Assembly: GCF_963678635.1 (NCBI RefSeq)
Contig: NC_087069.1
Span: 37,241,959 to 37,305,958 of the forward strand
Length of the DNA stretch: 64,000 nucleotides
Direction of reading: 5' to 3'
DNA from: Symsagittifera roscoffensis
Lineage: Eukaryota > Xenacoelomorpha > Acoela > Convolutidae
Shown: in pieces, positions 1 to 11,200 of the stretch
Numbering within the stretch: position 1 is the stretch's first letter
Layout: each line of letters opens with the position of its first letter
Translations under genes and position numbers: made by a program
The notes under the pieces: generated by a model
What the model saw: only the letters and a program-made list of their open reading frames with translations
Databases searched by the model: none
Told to the model about the DNA's origin: nothing

Positions 1-508
1 TAGGGGGATTGGATGAATTTGTAGTGGAGGAGATTTGGTTTATGGTCGGGGTGTTAAGGTGGTAGGGTTGTTGTTGGAGGGTAATAAAATTGTCTAGCTC
101 TGGGGAGATTCGGGGGGTGTCTGGAGATGATTGGTCAGAATGGTATGAGGAGTAGGTTGGGGTAACTTGGGAAGCATAAGAGGGTGTAGGAGTGATTGGG
201 TCAGGGTTATTTGATAATATGGGTTGAAAAGGAGGTTGAGAAAAATGAGAAGGGTTATGAAAATTATTGGATGGAGATGGTTCTGAGTCGGCAAATTCGT
301 CGGGGGTTTCAATATTCGGGTTATTTAGCTGTGAAATGGAGTATAAAACTGAAATTTGTGAGTTAGTGTCGGAATTCATGCCTGATGTTACATTGCTAGA
401 TGGAAAATCGGGTGGCGGAAAAGCAAAAAGTGGTATTATTGGGATTGAAGAGGTAAGGTTGGTTGGATGGGAATTTGATCGATGGAGTGATCCAAGTTGG
501 CGGCTCAT
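1..508 (-). CDS. Ser/Pro/Thr/Asn-rich ORF downstream of Env (partial, open at window edge)
   Basis: Reading leftwards, an ATG at 508-506 overlaps the Env stop codon in an ATGA arrangement. It opens a frame of 169 codons with no stop before base 1. The protein begins MSRQLGSLHRSNS, then is rich in Ser, Pro, Thr, Asn and Gln with repeated short PxxP stretches and a more acidic patch (ETPDEFADSEP). There is no signal peptide or membrane segment. A decayed relative sits at 35180-35675 (+). It starts MSRQIGSF and ends shortly after a stretch aligned with the last visible residues (ELDNFITLQQQ against DLDEFIRPQQQ), so the complete protein is probably only about 15-25 codons longer than seen. The ATGA overlap suggests termination-reinitiation from Env. 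I do not recognise a family and assign no function. Confidence 0.7.
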   Translation of the reverse strand, partial: MSRQLGSLHRSNSHPTNLTSSIPIIPLFAFPPPDFPSSNVTSGMNSDTNSQISVLYSISQLNNPNIETPDEFADSEPSPSNNFHNPSHFSQPPFQPILSNNPDPITPTPSYASQVTPTYSSYHSDQSSPDTPRISPELDNFITLQQQPYHLNTPTINQISSTTNSSNPP

Positions 509-3123
509 CGTGGGCTAAAAAAATTATTATTTTGAGATTGAAAAGCGGTGGTATGGGGCTGTTCAATAATTTGTTCATAAGTATTATCATCTTGTGATGG
601 ATGTGTCATTATATGTTGGACGGGACTTTGTGATGTGGTGAGTCGAAAAGTTGGATTATGTGTGATTGCTAAATTTCTAAAATTTCGCGGGGCTAGGGAT
701 AGTGGATGGTTATTTGGTAGGGGTGGTAATTGTGGTGCCGTTGGCTGTGTGTCGACATTGTTATGTTCTTCGTCGTATGTATTTTGTCGTGTTGTTATTT
801 TTGTGTTATATTCTTCTATTTGTGCGTCTAAAAGAATTTTGTTTATAGATGTGGAAAAAATTCCAAAAAATCCTGCAAAGAGTATGCGTGCTACGCTTGC
901 TTGTCTGTTTACTTGTGTGTGTATAGCACATGTATTGTAGATTCCTTTTAAGAGTGAGAAAAGAAATCCAATAAAGTTAAACATTGCGTATAAAATAGTC
1001 AATTTTTCTAAGATGTAGTAGGGCCATCCTAGAAAATCTAGGATCTCATTTTTGAGTGTAACAAAGCTAAAAATGTTAATTGGTGATATATCTTGGGGAC
1101 GGTATTTTTCGCCGTTTAGATATATATAATCTTTTATGTCTTTAAAATATCCGCTATAGTCTTGCGTGTAGATATCGGCAAATCCTGCGGTTTCTGCAAG
1201 TTTGCGTAAGTTTTGGTCTATTGATTGTCTTTGTATAGTGTCCATTTGTGTTAATAATTCTTGGAATTGTTGTGTTCTAATGTGATGTTGAATATCTGAT
1301 TTTGAATAGATTCCTATTGATTGTAAGTCTATATTTGGGTTTCGAGCAATAGCGCGAATGCTTTCTGGTGAAAATTTTTTGAGTGATTGCATTAATGTGG
1401 GATATGGAGTGAGAAGATAATATTTGTTTTCATCAGGGTTTAGTTGTACTACATTGTGGCTATTTTCTGATCCACATGGGACTGCGGTATCCCAGAAATA
1501 TGTTCTTCGTGAAAGTGTATCCACGAAATGTACTTTATTCTTATAAAAGATAGGAATTCTTTTATAACATCGTTTATCTTCAAAAACGTATAGTGGTGAT
1601 ACTTTTTTAGTACAAGTATAAAACCATAAGATGTTTCCTTCGTAGTCTAAAAAATTTGATCTATTTCCTGATAATAAGTATCCTGCGTAGGGTATTTTTA
1701 ATACTGCTAGTGCAAGTGATTGTAGTATTTGTGTTCGTTCTAATTCGCATAGTTGATGTAGTGTTTCTAATTCAGAGAGTGACATTTCTTGAAAAATGCG
1801 GCTAATTGTATAGTCTAGTTTCATATCCAAATGAATATCATAGTGGATATTACCAAAATATGTAGTATTCATTAGTGATAATTCTTGTAAGCGTGTGCTT
1901 CTGGTGTCATAAGGTTTTAGATGTCCACCAGGTTGTCCGTTGCTTTTTTCAAAATTAACTGGTATATAGGATGTTCCTTCGTTTAGAGGATGACCTGTGG
2001 CGTATGGGTCGATTTTTACTTTACCAGTGGTCATGTCGAATCCTTTTTCATATTCAACTAATATTTCAGAGTATTGTGTTCTGTGAAGTGGATTCCTGTA
2101 TTTACATGCAAGTTCTGTTTCTTGATATATTTGAAAACGTGTCAATTTATTTTCTATATTGTCTATGTTTCGAAAATCGGAACTTAGTTTGCGTGATGGA
2201 TGGACTTGTTCATATGGAATTGATTGTATGAAATATTTTTCGTGAAATTTTATCATACGAGCGTGTATTTTTGCTACTTGAAATGTTGTACATGTGTCTT
2301 CGGGGAACCAAACAATTGTTGCTTGTGTTCTCGTTGTAGGGTCGCAATATCCTTGATCATTTTTACAAGGTAGTCGGATTCCTTGATAGATCATTGTATT
2401 ATCAGATAAATCTCGTGTGAGTTGTATTTTTTCGAGTTGTATTTTCCAATCGAAAAACATTATTTCTTGGTATCCTTTATTTTTTGTGTCTGCTTTGCAG
2501 TTTGATGGGTTATTTATACCAATGTGTGGTATCCAGTGTTTATCATGTAGGTCATAGGTTAATCGTCCGTGTGCGCCGTTATACGGGTATTTTTCGTCTA
2601 GTCTTATATGTCCTTGGTGTCTTTCAAGTTGTGATTGATGTACAGAGTCTGAAAAAACTTGAAAATTAACTAATTTTCTTTGGGAGTTTTTATTTTTTGT
2701 GATGTTTAGTCTAAGTAATTCATTTTTACAATCGTCGGGATTGAGATGTAAAAGACGTTCTATATTACTTTGGTAGAATGATTCATGGTCAAGTCGGTTT
2801 TTGTTTCCGTTCGAGACTTGTGAACAATGTACTTTCTTTTCGGAAAATGTTGCTGTGAATTTATAACCTGTAACTGTTGTTGCTCGGGCTTTTGAATAGA
2901 GTGTTGCTATTATATCTGTGGTTTCTATAGCTTGTGGTTCTGTTTCACATTGTGATACCTGATTGATTGCATATTTATGTAGTGTTTTTTGTTCATTTTC
3001 TTCGCAATCGTAATGTGTTACTAATAAATCTTGTGGTCCTGTACGAGGGGAAGGGTTTATATTTTGATTTGAGGTTATTAGAAAAAGGGTTTGGAGAAAA
3101 ATTAATAATTTTAGAATATACAT
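505..3123 (-). CDS. env: Envelope-like class glycoprotein of the endogenous retrovirus
   Basis: 872 codons. Residues 1-18 form a hydrophobic signal peptide (MYILKLLIFLQTLFLIT). A large Cys-containing ectodomain follows, with several N-glycosylation sequons (for example NIT, NTT, NRS). Two hydrophobic segments lie at about 705-728 and 741-762, then a roughly 110-residue Pro/Gln-rich tail. This is the layout of a type I viral fusion glycoprotein anchored near the C terminus. The N-terminal pattern (a YDC motif, spaced Cys, then a second Cys block ending VHCS) reminds me of glycoproteins of chuvirus-like RNA viruses. That is recollection, not a search. I see no furin site. The tail carries PTAP at 794-797 and a YEQI motif near the C terminus. 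Its ATG overlaps the preceding ORF by 13 nt, and its stop overlaps the next ORF by ATGA. Confidence 0.75.
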   Translation of the reverse strand: MYILKLLIFLQTLFLITSNQNINPSPRTGPQDLLVTHYDCEENEQKTLHKYAINQVSQCETEPQAIETTDIIATLYSKARATTVTGYKFTATFSEKKVHCSQVSNGNKNRLDHESFYQSNIERLLHLNPDDCKNELLRLNITKNKNSQRKLVNFQVFSDSVHQSQLERHQGHIRLDEKYPYNGAHGRLTYDLHDKHWIPHIGINNPSNCKADTKNKGYQEIMFFDWKIQLEKIQLTRDLSDNTMIYQGIRLPCKNDQGYCDPTTRTQATIVWFPEDTCTTFQVAKIHARMIKFHEKYFIQSIPYEQVHPSRKLSSDFRNIDNIENKLTRFQIYQETELACKYRNPLHRTQYSEILVEYEKGFDMTTGKVKIDPYATGHPLNEGTSYIPVNFEKSNGQPGGHLKPYDTRSTRLQELSLMNTTYFGNIHYDIHLDMKLDYTISRIFQEMSLSELETLHQLCELERTQILQSLALAVLKIPYAGYLLSGNRSNFLDYEGNILWFYTCTKKVSPLYVFEDKRCYKRIPIFYKNKVHFVDTLSRRTYFWDTAVPCGSENSHNVVQLNPDENKYYLLTPYPTLMQSLKKFSPESIRAIARNPNIDLQSIGIYSKSDIQHHIRTQQFQELLTQMDTIQRQSIDQNLRKLAETAGFADIYTQDYSGYFKDIKDYIYLNGEKYRPQDISPINIFSFVTLKNEILDFLGWPYYILEKLTILYAMFNFIGFLFSLLKGIYNTCAIHTQVNRQASVARILFAGFFGIFSTSINKILLDAQIEEYNTKITTRQNTYDEEHNNVDTQPTAPQLPPLPNNHPLSLAPRNFRNLAITHNPTFRLTTSQSPVQHIMTHPSQDDNTYEQIIEQPHTTAFQSQNNNFFSPR

Positions 3124-4247
3124 GTGTATGATAATCCTGAGTATGGATTATAAAATGTAATGTAACCAATTGTGTTTTTAGTGTATCTGTCGTATTTGTA
3201 TATTACTTCAGTAGTTATAAACGGTGGTGGTAGTGATTGAGCTGTTATGTTAGGTGGATTTAATGGGTAGGGATGTTGGGTAATATTATTTAACTTAACT
3301 GTGATTTCAAATTTTAATTGTAAACTGTTTTGTTGGAGTATTTGAATATTGTGATCACGGATATCGTTGTGAATATCTTGGCGATATTGTAATCTATTAA
3401 GTGCCCAGTTATGAAGGCGGTTACTTTCTTGATGTTGTCCAAATAGTGGTGGAGGTGCTGTGAATGTATTCCAATCTAATCTTAAAGGAATATTTATTGA
3501 TGATTGTTCTCGATATCTGGCGTCGAGATTATTTGGAAAATTTAAGTTAAAGGGTAGTGGTGAAAATTGACTTATTGATGGTGTTGATGGTAGTGATAAT
3601 GTTTCTGGTAGTGATGAGGATGTTGTTGTATCCGTAGAAATATCTATGGGGTCATTGACTAAATTTGGTTCACCTTGTGTGAATGAATTTGTAGTCCAAT
3701 ATGGCAGTCGTGATGTTAGGTTTGGGGGGTTAAAGGGATTTTCACGTATCTGTTCAGATGTTGGTGTTGAACCTAAGTAGTCTGAAGGTAGACTTGAAGT
3801 GCTTCGTTGTGAAAAAAGTGTAGGAGTTTCTGGTGTGATACCAGTGGTGTTTTCTGGAGTGGTTTGTGTTGGGGATTGAGGTATATCAAAATGAACTCGG
3901 GGAGTTTGAAAATTTCTATTTCGTCGAGGATGTATGATTTGTCTATTTATTTCTGCTGTGTTTTGGTTTTGACTAAGGTTTCGTATTCTACTTAGTTCTT
4001 GTGGTAGTGTTGGGTAAAGATTATATGTTGGTTCACTTAGGGATGCTTGTCGTTGAACTGGTTCTAGTGGTTCAGATAAACGAGCGTGCCTTTCTTCAAA
4101 GGTGTATGGATTGTCTTGAAAAGAAATTCGTGTAGATGTTTGAGGGTTTTGAGTAGTTGAAGGTGGTGTTGGATTATCTTGGGATGATGTCGGTGAAGAC
4201 TGATTCTGTGACTGTTGGGTAGCAATTTTTGATGGATTTTTAAATTG
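3111..4247 (-). CDS. 378-codon ORF without ATG, between small hydrophobic ORFs and Env
   Basis: Between a stop at 4250-4248 and a stop at 3113-3111 the minus strand has 378 sense codons with no ATG, so start-codon-based ORF callers miss it. The product would be rich in Thr, Pro, Ser, Gln and Asn, with a basic patch (HPRRNRNF) and a final hydrophobic-aromatic end (SGLSYTCIF). No signal peptide or membrane span is visible. Codon composition (A+C-rich) matches Gag-Pol and Env. It ends 13 nt inside Env. The likely route to expression is splicing: acceptor-like CAG trinucleotides lie at the very start of the frame (ACCCAACAG, TCACAG, AATCAG). A non-AUG start or recoding from upstream are alternatives. 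The family is unknown. Confidence 0.6.
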   Translation of the reverse strand, partial: QFKNPSKIATQQSQNQSSPTSSQDNPTPPSTTQNPQTSTRISFQDNPYTFEERHARLSEPLEPVQRQASLSEPTYNLYPTLPQELSRIRNLSQNQNTAEINRQIIHPRRNRNFQTPRVHFDIPQSPTQTTPENTTGITPETPTLFSQRSTSSLPSDYLGSTPTSEQIRENPFNPPNLTSRLPYWTTNSFTQGEPNLVNDPIDISTDTTTSSSLPETLSLPSTPSISQFSPLPFNLNFPNNLDARYREQSSINIPLRLDWNTFTAPPPLFGQHQESNRLHNWALNRLQYRQDIHNDIRDHNIQILQQNSLQLKFEITVKLNNITQHPYPLNPPNITAQSLPPPFITTEVIYKYDRYTKNTIGYITFYNPYSGLSYTCIF

Positions 4248-4252
4248 TTACT

Positions 4253-4441
4253 TTAGTGAGAGGGTTTATGTTTATTATAATATTCTTCTAAAAAAAGAAT
4301 TAGAAAAATTGTTGCTAGGGCAAATGTAATGATTGCTTTCTTTATACATTTACATATTGTCAAAATGAGGGATGATAGAAATGTTATGAAAATTACAAAC
4401 AATAAAAAAATATCAGTTCTACTGAAAATTGTTCGTATCAT
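4253..4441 (-). CDS. Small hydrophobic protein 2 (62 aa)
   Basis: 62 codons, starting with an ATG that overlaps the stop of the upstream small ORF (ATGA at 4441-4438). Residues about 10-30 (IFLLFVIFITFLSSLILTI) and 34-52 (IITFALATIFLILFL) are strongly hydrophobic, separated by a KCIKK basic loop: a two-span hairpin. It ends in a charged, His/Lys-rich tail. The size and topology resemble viroporin-like small viral proteins, but nothing beyond hydrophobicity supports that. It lies between pol and the ATG-less ORF, consistent with a subgenomic or spliced accessory message. Confidence 0.45.
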   Translation of the reverse strand: MIRTIFSRTDIFLLFVIFITFLSSLILTICKCIKKAIITFALATIFLILFLEEYYNKHKPSH

Positions 4442-4668
4442 TTAGACAAGTTGTTAAAATCGTACCTGTGGATATATTCAAGGGTTTTGGAAAGTTGGAG
4501 GAATAGTTCAATTATTGTGTAGAAAATTAAAAAAATGTTACAAAAAATTATTATGATTATTAGAAAAGATTCGATGATATCAAAAAGAAAGATTATAAAG
4601 ACTTGAAGTATTGAAAAAAAATGTTTAAAATTGATAAATATTTGAGCGACTGTTTGAGAGAAAAGCAT
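4438..4668 (-). CDS. Small hydrophobic protein 1 (76 aa)
   Basis: 76 codons. Residues about 12-55 are almost entirely Ile, Phe, Leu and Val, enough for two membrane spans, followed by a polar tail (KTLEYIHRYDFNNLSK). Its stop overlaps the start of the second hydrophobic ORF by four bases. AT-rich sequence makes chance hydrophobic ORFs common, so the overlap and the matched location just upstream of Env are the main arguments for reality. The function is not known. Confidence 0.42.
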   Translation of the reverse strand: MLFSQTVAQIFINFKHFFSILQVFIIFLFDIIESFLIIIIIFCNIFLIFYTIIELFLQLSKTLEYIHRYDFNNLSK

Positions 4669-5268
4669 TTAAGAAATGATCTCTTTGTCGAATATTTTTT
4701 GCTGTTTGAGGCGATTTTCTAGTGTGGTCGAATTATTTATTAGTTTTTTGACAAGTGGGTTGAGTTTCGTAAAAAATTGTTGGGGGCAATTTTCATGGTG
4801 ACTGGGAGGTCGTCTTTTTCTTTATTTTTGTTTGTCAAATGATCCGGGGTATGGTGAGATTTTTATACTTTAGGCTAATTAAAATCTTCATTTTGTGACT
4901 TTAGGCTAAGTTATCAAATTTGTTTTGGGGGTATTCGTGGTCTGAGTTGGGGAAATATTGTTGATCTTTGGGTTATTAGATAAGGGAGGGGTACGGTATT
5001 ATGGTGATATTTATTTTAGCTGTCAAGTTGGAGTGGTTTGCTTATTTTTGACCTGGAGGTTGTAAAGTTATAGTTAGAGATGTGCCTGGAGTTCTAGATT
5101 ATTCGTCTAATTGATCTTAGTTTGAGTTAGAGAAAGTGGCGGATTGGATGAATCCTATTGGTCTATTTTGAACTAGAATTATTGCGTACTTGTGAGCATG
5201 TTATTTTGAAAAATGGAAATGAAAAATGTTACGGAGGTTTCAAGATTGTGAAGTATAAAATTTTAAAA
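4669..5268 (-). other. Non-coding spacer between pol and the accessory ORFs
   Basis: 600 bp with stops in every minus-strand frame. A short motif, tttaggctaa on the plus strand, occurs twice about 35 bp apart near 4869 and 4902. This is a logical place for a splice acceptor or internal promoter serving the downstream ORFs, but no clear site can be singled out. Confidence 0.4.
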
Positions 5269-8200
5269 TTACTTTTTAAATTCTACTTTCTTTAATATTT
5301 TAGATTGGGGGATGAACATTTTGTAGTTTTTACGTGGTTGATTTCGGAGTCTTGTTGTCTTTCTATGTTCTGATTTGTCTATTTCTTCTTGGGGTATTAT
5401 TTGTTCTGTCATTTTTCTATTTTTTCTTTGTTTTGGAGATTCTTTATGGTTTTGTGTATTGTTTTTGGTAGCGATTGGTTTTGTGTTTTGATTTTCGGTG
5501 GGGTTATCATTTTGTTCTGTGTTTTTCAGATGTGGTTCGTTTTGAATAATTTTTAATCCTGTGAAAGAATATAATTGGGTTAATTCGCGGAGTGCGTATT
5601 CTTTTGGGTAATAAGGTAATAGGTTGTTTCGATGCTGAACGATTTCTTTTTTGTTTGAGTCGATAATTTTATATGTGACATCTGTGGGTTTTGCAATTAT
5701 TTGGTAGGGTCCTTTTCGGAGGGGTTGTAATTTTTTAGAAATTCCTTTTTGAGTATTAAAATTAGGTATTAAAACAAATGTTCCAATTTTTAAATCGGAA
5801 GCTGGTGTAAAACGTGAATTGATTTGTTCATTTATGTTTTGTCTTTGTAATAACTTTTTCGTTATTTTTTGGTAAATTTCATTGTGTTTCTTATCTCTAT
5901 TTAAAATCCATTCGGTGTGTGTACCGGAGGCTAATTTAAGGATTTGTGGGTGATGAAAATGATCTTCATCGTGCGTATGTAATGGTAGGTTATAACAAAT
6001 TGAGTCTTTATTTGGTTGACAATAACCTTGTGCGTTTTTATGGGAATTTGCTGTAAACATTATTGGTTTGCGTGGCTTTTGGTTGAAAACCATTTCGTAT
6101 GGTGACATTCCTAAAGTTGTCGTGATTTGTGAATTATATGCTAATGGAAATAATTTTACATCTGCTGACCATTCGGTATATTTGGTATCATTTCCGTTGA
6201 TGATACATCTAAGATATTCTTGTAGTGAACGGTTCATACCTTCGACTAAGCCGTTTGTCCAAGGTGCATGAGATGTACGTGGTTTGTGTTTAATGTTGTA
6301 TAAATGACATAGTGTTATTATTTCATTATTTATGAATTCTGTACCATTGTCTGTGACTAAAATTTCTGGTAGTCCAAATTTTGCTATCCAGTGTTCATAA
6401 AGTGTTGTGTATGCGTAATAAGCGTTACAATGTGGTACTGGGTTAAGTGCTACATAATGTGTAAATGCGTCAACAATTACCATAATGTAGGAGTTTCCTT
6501 CTGATGAGGGTGAAATTGGTCCTTTAGTATCAAATGAGATACGATGATTAAAGTATAAACTTTGTCCTTTAAAATCTTGTTTTTGTGCTATTTGTTTTTG
6601 ATTTGGGTAAGGTTTATTTAATTGACATACTATACAATCATTGCATAGTACTTTTATCCAAATTGGTGCATTTGGGAAGTAAAAATTTTGTATAAAATTT
6701 GAATATGTTTTCTCTGATCCAGAGTGTCCTTTAATGTTTTGTGTATGTGAAATATTAAAAGCTATAAGAATCATACTTATAGGGAGACAGGGAACTGTAG
6801 ATTCATTAAGGTTGTACTCTAAAAGGTCTGTATTTTCGTTAATTGTTGTATTGTTAAACTTGCGAAAGTATCGGAGGAGTGTTTTGTTTCCTAGAATGGT
6901 TGAATCTGCTTTGATAGGTTTAGTTTTATATTTGTGCCATGATTTTAGTTGTCGAATTACTGGGTCAAGGTTTTGATATTGTTTCAGTGTTGAAATTGTA
7001 ATTGTTTCTGTTGGGGGGAGAAAAATGTTTTCGATTTCTAATTTAGATAATGGTATTGTATCAAGTGGGTCGTGAAGGTCAAAAACTTGATTTATTGTGT
7101 ATTTTGAATAATTTGTTTGTGGTCCTGATAAATTTATTTTATCAGTTAAATCTTCTTTTTCAATTAGTGGAAAATGGTCTTTTTTAGGTAGGTGTTGTTT
7201 TGTTCGTTTTTGTTGGGTGTTATTTTTTATCCATTGAGAATATGGAATTGGTTTAAAAGTTGATGTTCCAAGTAGGTCAACTTCATAATGATTATTTTGA
7301 CAATCTAAATAAAGTGGGAAATGTTGTAAATTATTTATTTGTGATTGTTCAATATCAGTTTTTACTGCATATTTGCATTCTAATCGAGGTGATGTTTCGT
7401 TTTCTGCAAGGTAGAATTTTATATTTTTGGGTATTTCAACTGTTGTTTTTCGTGTAAGTAATTCAGGTGGTGTATTTCGACTTAAGGTGTCTGGTAATGC
7501 AAGATTTTTTCCTGCAGTCCAAACTATATGTAAGTTTGGAAATTTCATTAGAATTAGTTGAAATCTGTAAACTCGGTGGTTTGGGTTAGATTTCTGTGTA
7601 AAAAGAAAGATGATTGGTTTGTGGTCTGTGAACAAAACTGTGGGATGTTTTGATCCAAGTATCAGAAATTCATATTCTGTAAGTGTATATATTATGGCTG
7701 TACATTCTCTCATTAGAGTTGAGAGTCGTAGCTCTGCTTGAGTGAATAATCGAGAATTTGCTGATATGAGGTTCATTTTATTTGTACCATTATGTGATTG
7801 TAATAATGCTGCGCCGATGCCAAAGTTCGAAGCATCGCACATTGCATAAAATGGTTGATCAGGGTCTGGAATTGTGTTTGAAATTTGTTCAGTTAAAAGT
7901 TTCTTTATTTCTTCGAATCGTGTTTGATGTTCTGTATTCCATTCAAAGTTGTTTTGTTGTCTAAGGATGTTATAAAATGGTCGTAGGTATAATTGCATTT
8001 TATAAACATATTTACTTAAAAAGTTTAACATTCCAAGGAACTCTTGGATTTTCTTTTTATTTGTTGGTGGTTGAAGTTTTTGAATAGCGTCAATGCGTGA
8101 TTTCAGTGGAGTGATTGTTTTTCTTTCTATATTATGTCCTAAGAATTTAACTCTAGTCAAAAAGAAGTGTGATTTATCGGGGGCGGCCTTCAGATTTTCG

Positions 8201-11200
8201 TTCTGAAGTATTTGGTGATATGTTTCTAAAACTTTGAACATTTCGTCTTTTGTTTGTGATTGCATAAAAACATCGTCTAAATAGGTGATTGCGTTTTTCT
8301 TGAGTATTAGTGGTCTAAAAATTTTGCTCATAAAGGCTGAAAATGCTGCTGGTCCTATGGATATTCCATAGAATAAGCGGTTGAATTCATATTGTTGGTT
8401 TCCGATAACAAATTGTGTTAAACGTCGTGATTGTTCATCTAGTGGCATTTGATTGTATGCACTATTCATGTCGGCGGTTGTGAAGTATTTGCCGTTTATT
8501 TTTGTTAAAATAACTTGTATTGGTTCAATGGGCCAATTACATTTTGATTCATCTATGAGTGAATTGAGGTATCTAGCATCGAGAACGATTTTTAACGATT
8601 CTCCTTTAGCTAGAATGATAACGGGGTTGATGAATGTGTTGCCTTTTGGTTGTTCTTCTTTATTAACCGGTGATATAATGTTGTATTGCTCTAAAATATC
8701 GAGTAATCTGTTTACTTTATCATGTAAGTGAATTGGTACTTTACTTGCTCTTTGTTTTTTGAAAACTGCGTCTGGTTTTAATGGGAGATGTAGTGATGAA
8801 CTGATTTTGCCAACATCGAATTTTGATGTTGCATAGACTGATGAATATTGAATTAGCTGTTTGGCTAACTTTTCAAATTCGTCTTGTGTTATTTGTGAAT
8901 GTTGGAAATTAAACATTGTTAAAAATTTCTGTTGGTCCTCTGTGTAGTTACTGATGTTGAATGTAGGTTTGAAATATGGAGTTTTTGTGAAATAATCCGT
9001 ATTTCTGTTTTCGTTACTTATTATATTATTTATAGATAATTCTTCATTAAGAATTGTAGATTGGCAAATATCTAGTAATTGGAGTATATTATTTACGCGA
9101 TAGGCTTTTTCGTGTATTGGTGATATTGTTGCGTTGGTTTCACAATATCCTAAAAGTCCTAATGGTAATGTTACTTGGTAAGGTGTGTTGTTATAGACAT
9201 GTAAGGAGATGATATCTGAATTCGAATTTTTCAAATATTTTATTGAAGAGATTGTGATTTTGAAAAATTTATGAATCGGTTTGAATTCAAAATCTGACAT
9301 ATAAAATTTTTGTTTGTTTTGTGCTTTATCATATTGGTGAACTTGTTTGATTGAAAAATTATAGATGTTTCCTGATAGTGGTTTCAGGTGTTTTCTTTGT
9401 TGGTTAAATATCGGATAAAATTTTGAAAAGAATGGTGGTTGTTTATTCAATCTTTGAAAAAATGTTAAGGATGTTTCTTTTGTTTTTGTATATTTATCTT
9501 TGATTAATATTTTACTATTTAGTATGTTAATTGTTGGTATATACTTTGAAATAAATGGTATTCCAATGATATTATATTTAATATCGGTGATATGGAATAT
9601 TTGTTTAAATGGCTTATTTAAAATTTTACTTTGTTCCATTGTTCTGGTAGGGAGGAGAAATAATTGGATTTTTCCGTAGTTTATCAATGTTGATCCTTGT
9701 GCTGTCGCTAGTTTGCTGGAGGTTTCAAGAGGTGTTAGCTTTGGGTGTAAGATTTTTATTTCATTCCATGTGGGAATGTTTATTATGTTTGATTCTGCTC
9801 CTGAATCAATTAAAAAATCTATTTCAAGGTCTGGTGGTTGAAATTCTTTATTTCTTGGGCTTTCTAAGAGAAATGGTATTGTCCAAATTTTTTCTTTGGG
9901 TTGTTCTTTTTGTATATTTTGATAAATGTGGTTTGTATTCAAGCATTTTGTTTTGGTATTTTTATTGGTTTGATTTGTAGTGTTTATCTCATTTGTTTCT
10001 TGCGTCGTTGGTGTGGAATTTATGGGTGTAGTGTAATGATTTTGAAGAATTTGTGATTGATTTTCATATATATGTGATGGAAAGGGTTGTTCATATATGA
10101 CAGATTCATAGTCATTTTCGACTTTTATCATATTGATATCAAGAGTGTTTTCAGTATCACTTTCTGAATCTGATGATGTACAGTTTATTTGATTGAGTTG
10201 TAACGTATCAGTTACTGTGTCATCAATACCTGGAGGGTCTGATGTTGTTTCTGGATTAGATTGTACTTGATTGATTTGTCTTTGATGTTTAGGTGTACTG
10301 CTTCTGTGACGATTATTAGAGTTATTGTAGTGATTATTATTTCGGTGTGGTGATTGGGAATAATTTCGATAGCGATTATTATAACTTGGGTGTCGGTTTT
10401 GTGAATTATTTCGCGATCTGTTTTGGTAATTATTGTTTGGTCTGTTATAGTTCGATCTATTATATGAGTTATTCCTTGATCGGTTGTTCGGGTAATTCTG
10501 GTTTCGGTTGTTTGAATAACTTCTGTTTCGATTATAGGAGTAGTTTCTATTCCTATTGTATGATGAATTTCGTGATTGGTTGTTTGGATAATAGTTATTT
10601 CTTGATTGAGAATTAGATCTAGAAACAAATCGTTGTGTATTTGAATTTGATCTGGAGTAGTTATTTCGACTATTCGGTCTATTGTAGTGATTTTGTGATG
10701 AATTATACGTGTTTCTTCGTTCTGGTGATCTTCCTCTATAACTTGAGTTATATGGAGATTGATTTCTTGTATAGCTTGTATTGTTTGGGAGTGGTTTTCC
10801 TGAACTGTTGTTGCTGTATACATTTTTGTTTGGTAGGTTTTGATCTTTTTTCATGTATTGATAAAATGATTTATTTGGTTCTTTGTATTTTTGAGGTTTA
10901 TTTTGACTATCTTGTTGTTTTTGTCTACATTCGGAAATACTATGTCCGTATCGTCGGCAATAATTACACCATTTTTTGAAAGATGGTTTGCCTTTAAAGT
11001 TCGGGTTTTTTTCGTAAATATTGAGTATTTCAGTGATTTTTTCAACGAGATCTGTTTCTGATTCTTGTATATTATTAATATTAGTGGGAGTCGTTTCAAT
11101 TTTGTTAACGTATTGTAATTTCAGATTTTCCGTTTCTTCTAATTTCATTGTGATTTCTGCTTGTTCTAGTTTGTCTACTAGTTTTCTAAAATCTAAATCG

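Noticed and set aside
10212..10823. 203-codon overlapping minus-strand frame inside Gag-Pol
   Set aside because: It coincides with the Arg/Asn/Ser/Tyr low-complexity tract; Ile/Thr-rich product is the expected frame-shifted shadow of AAY/CGA-type codons.
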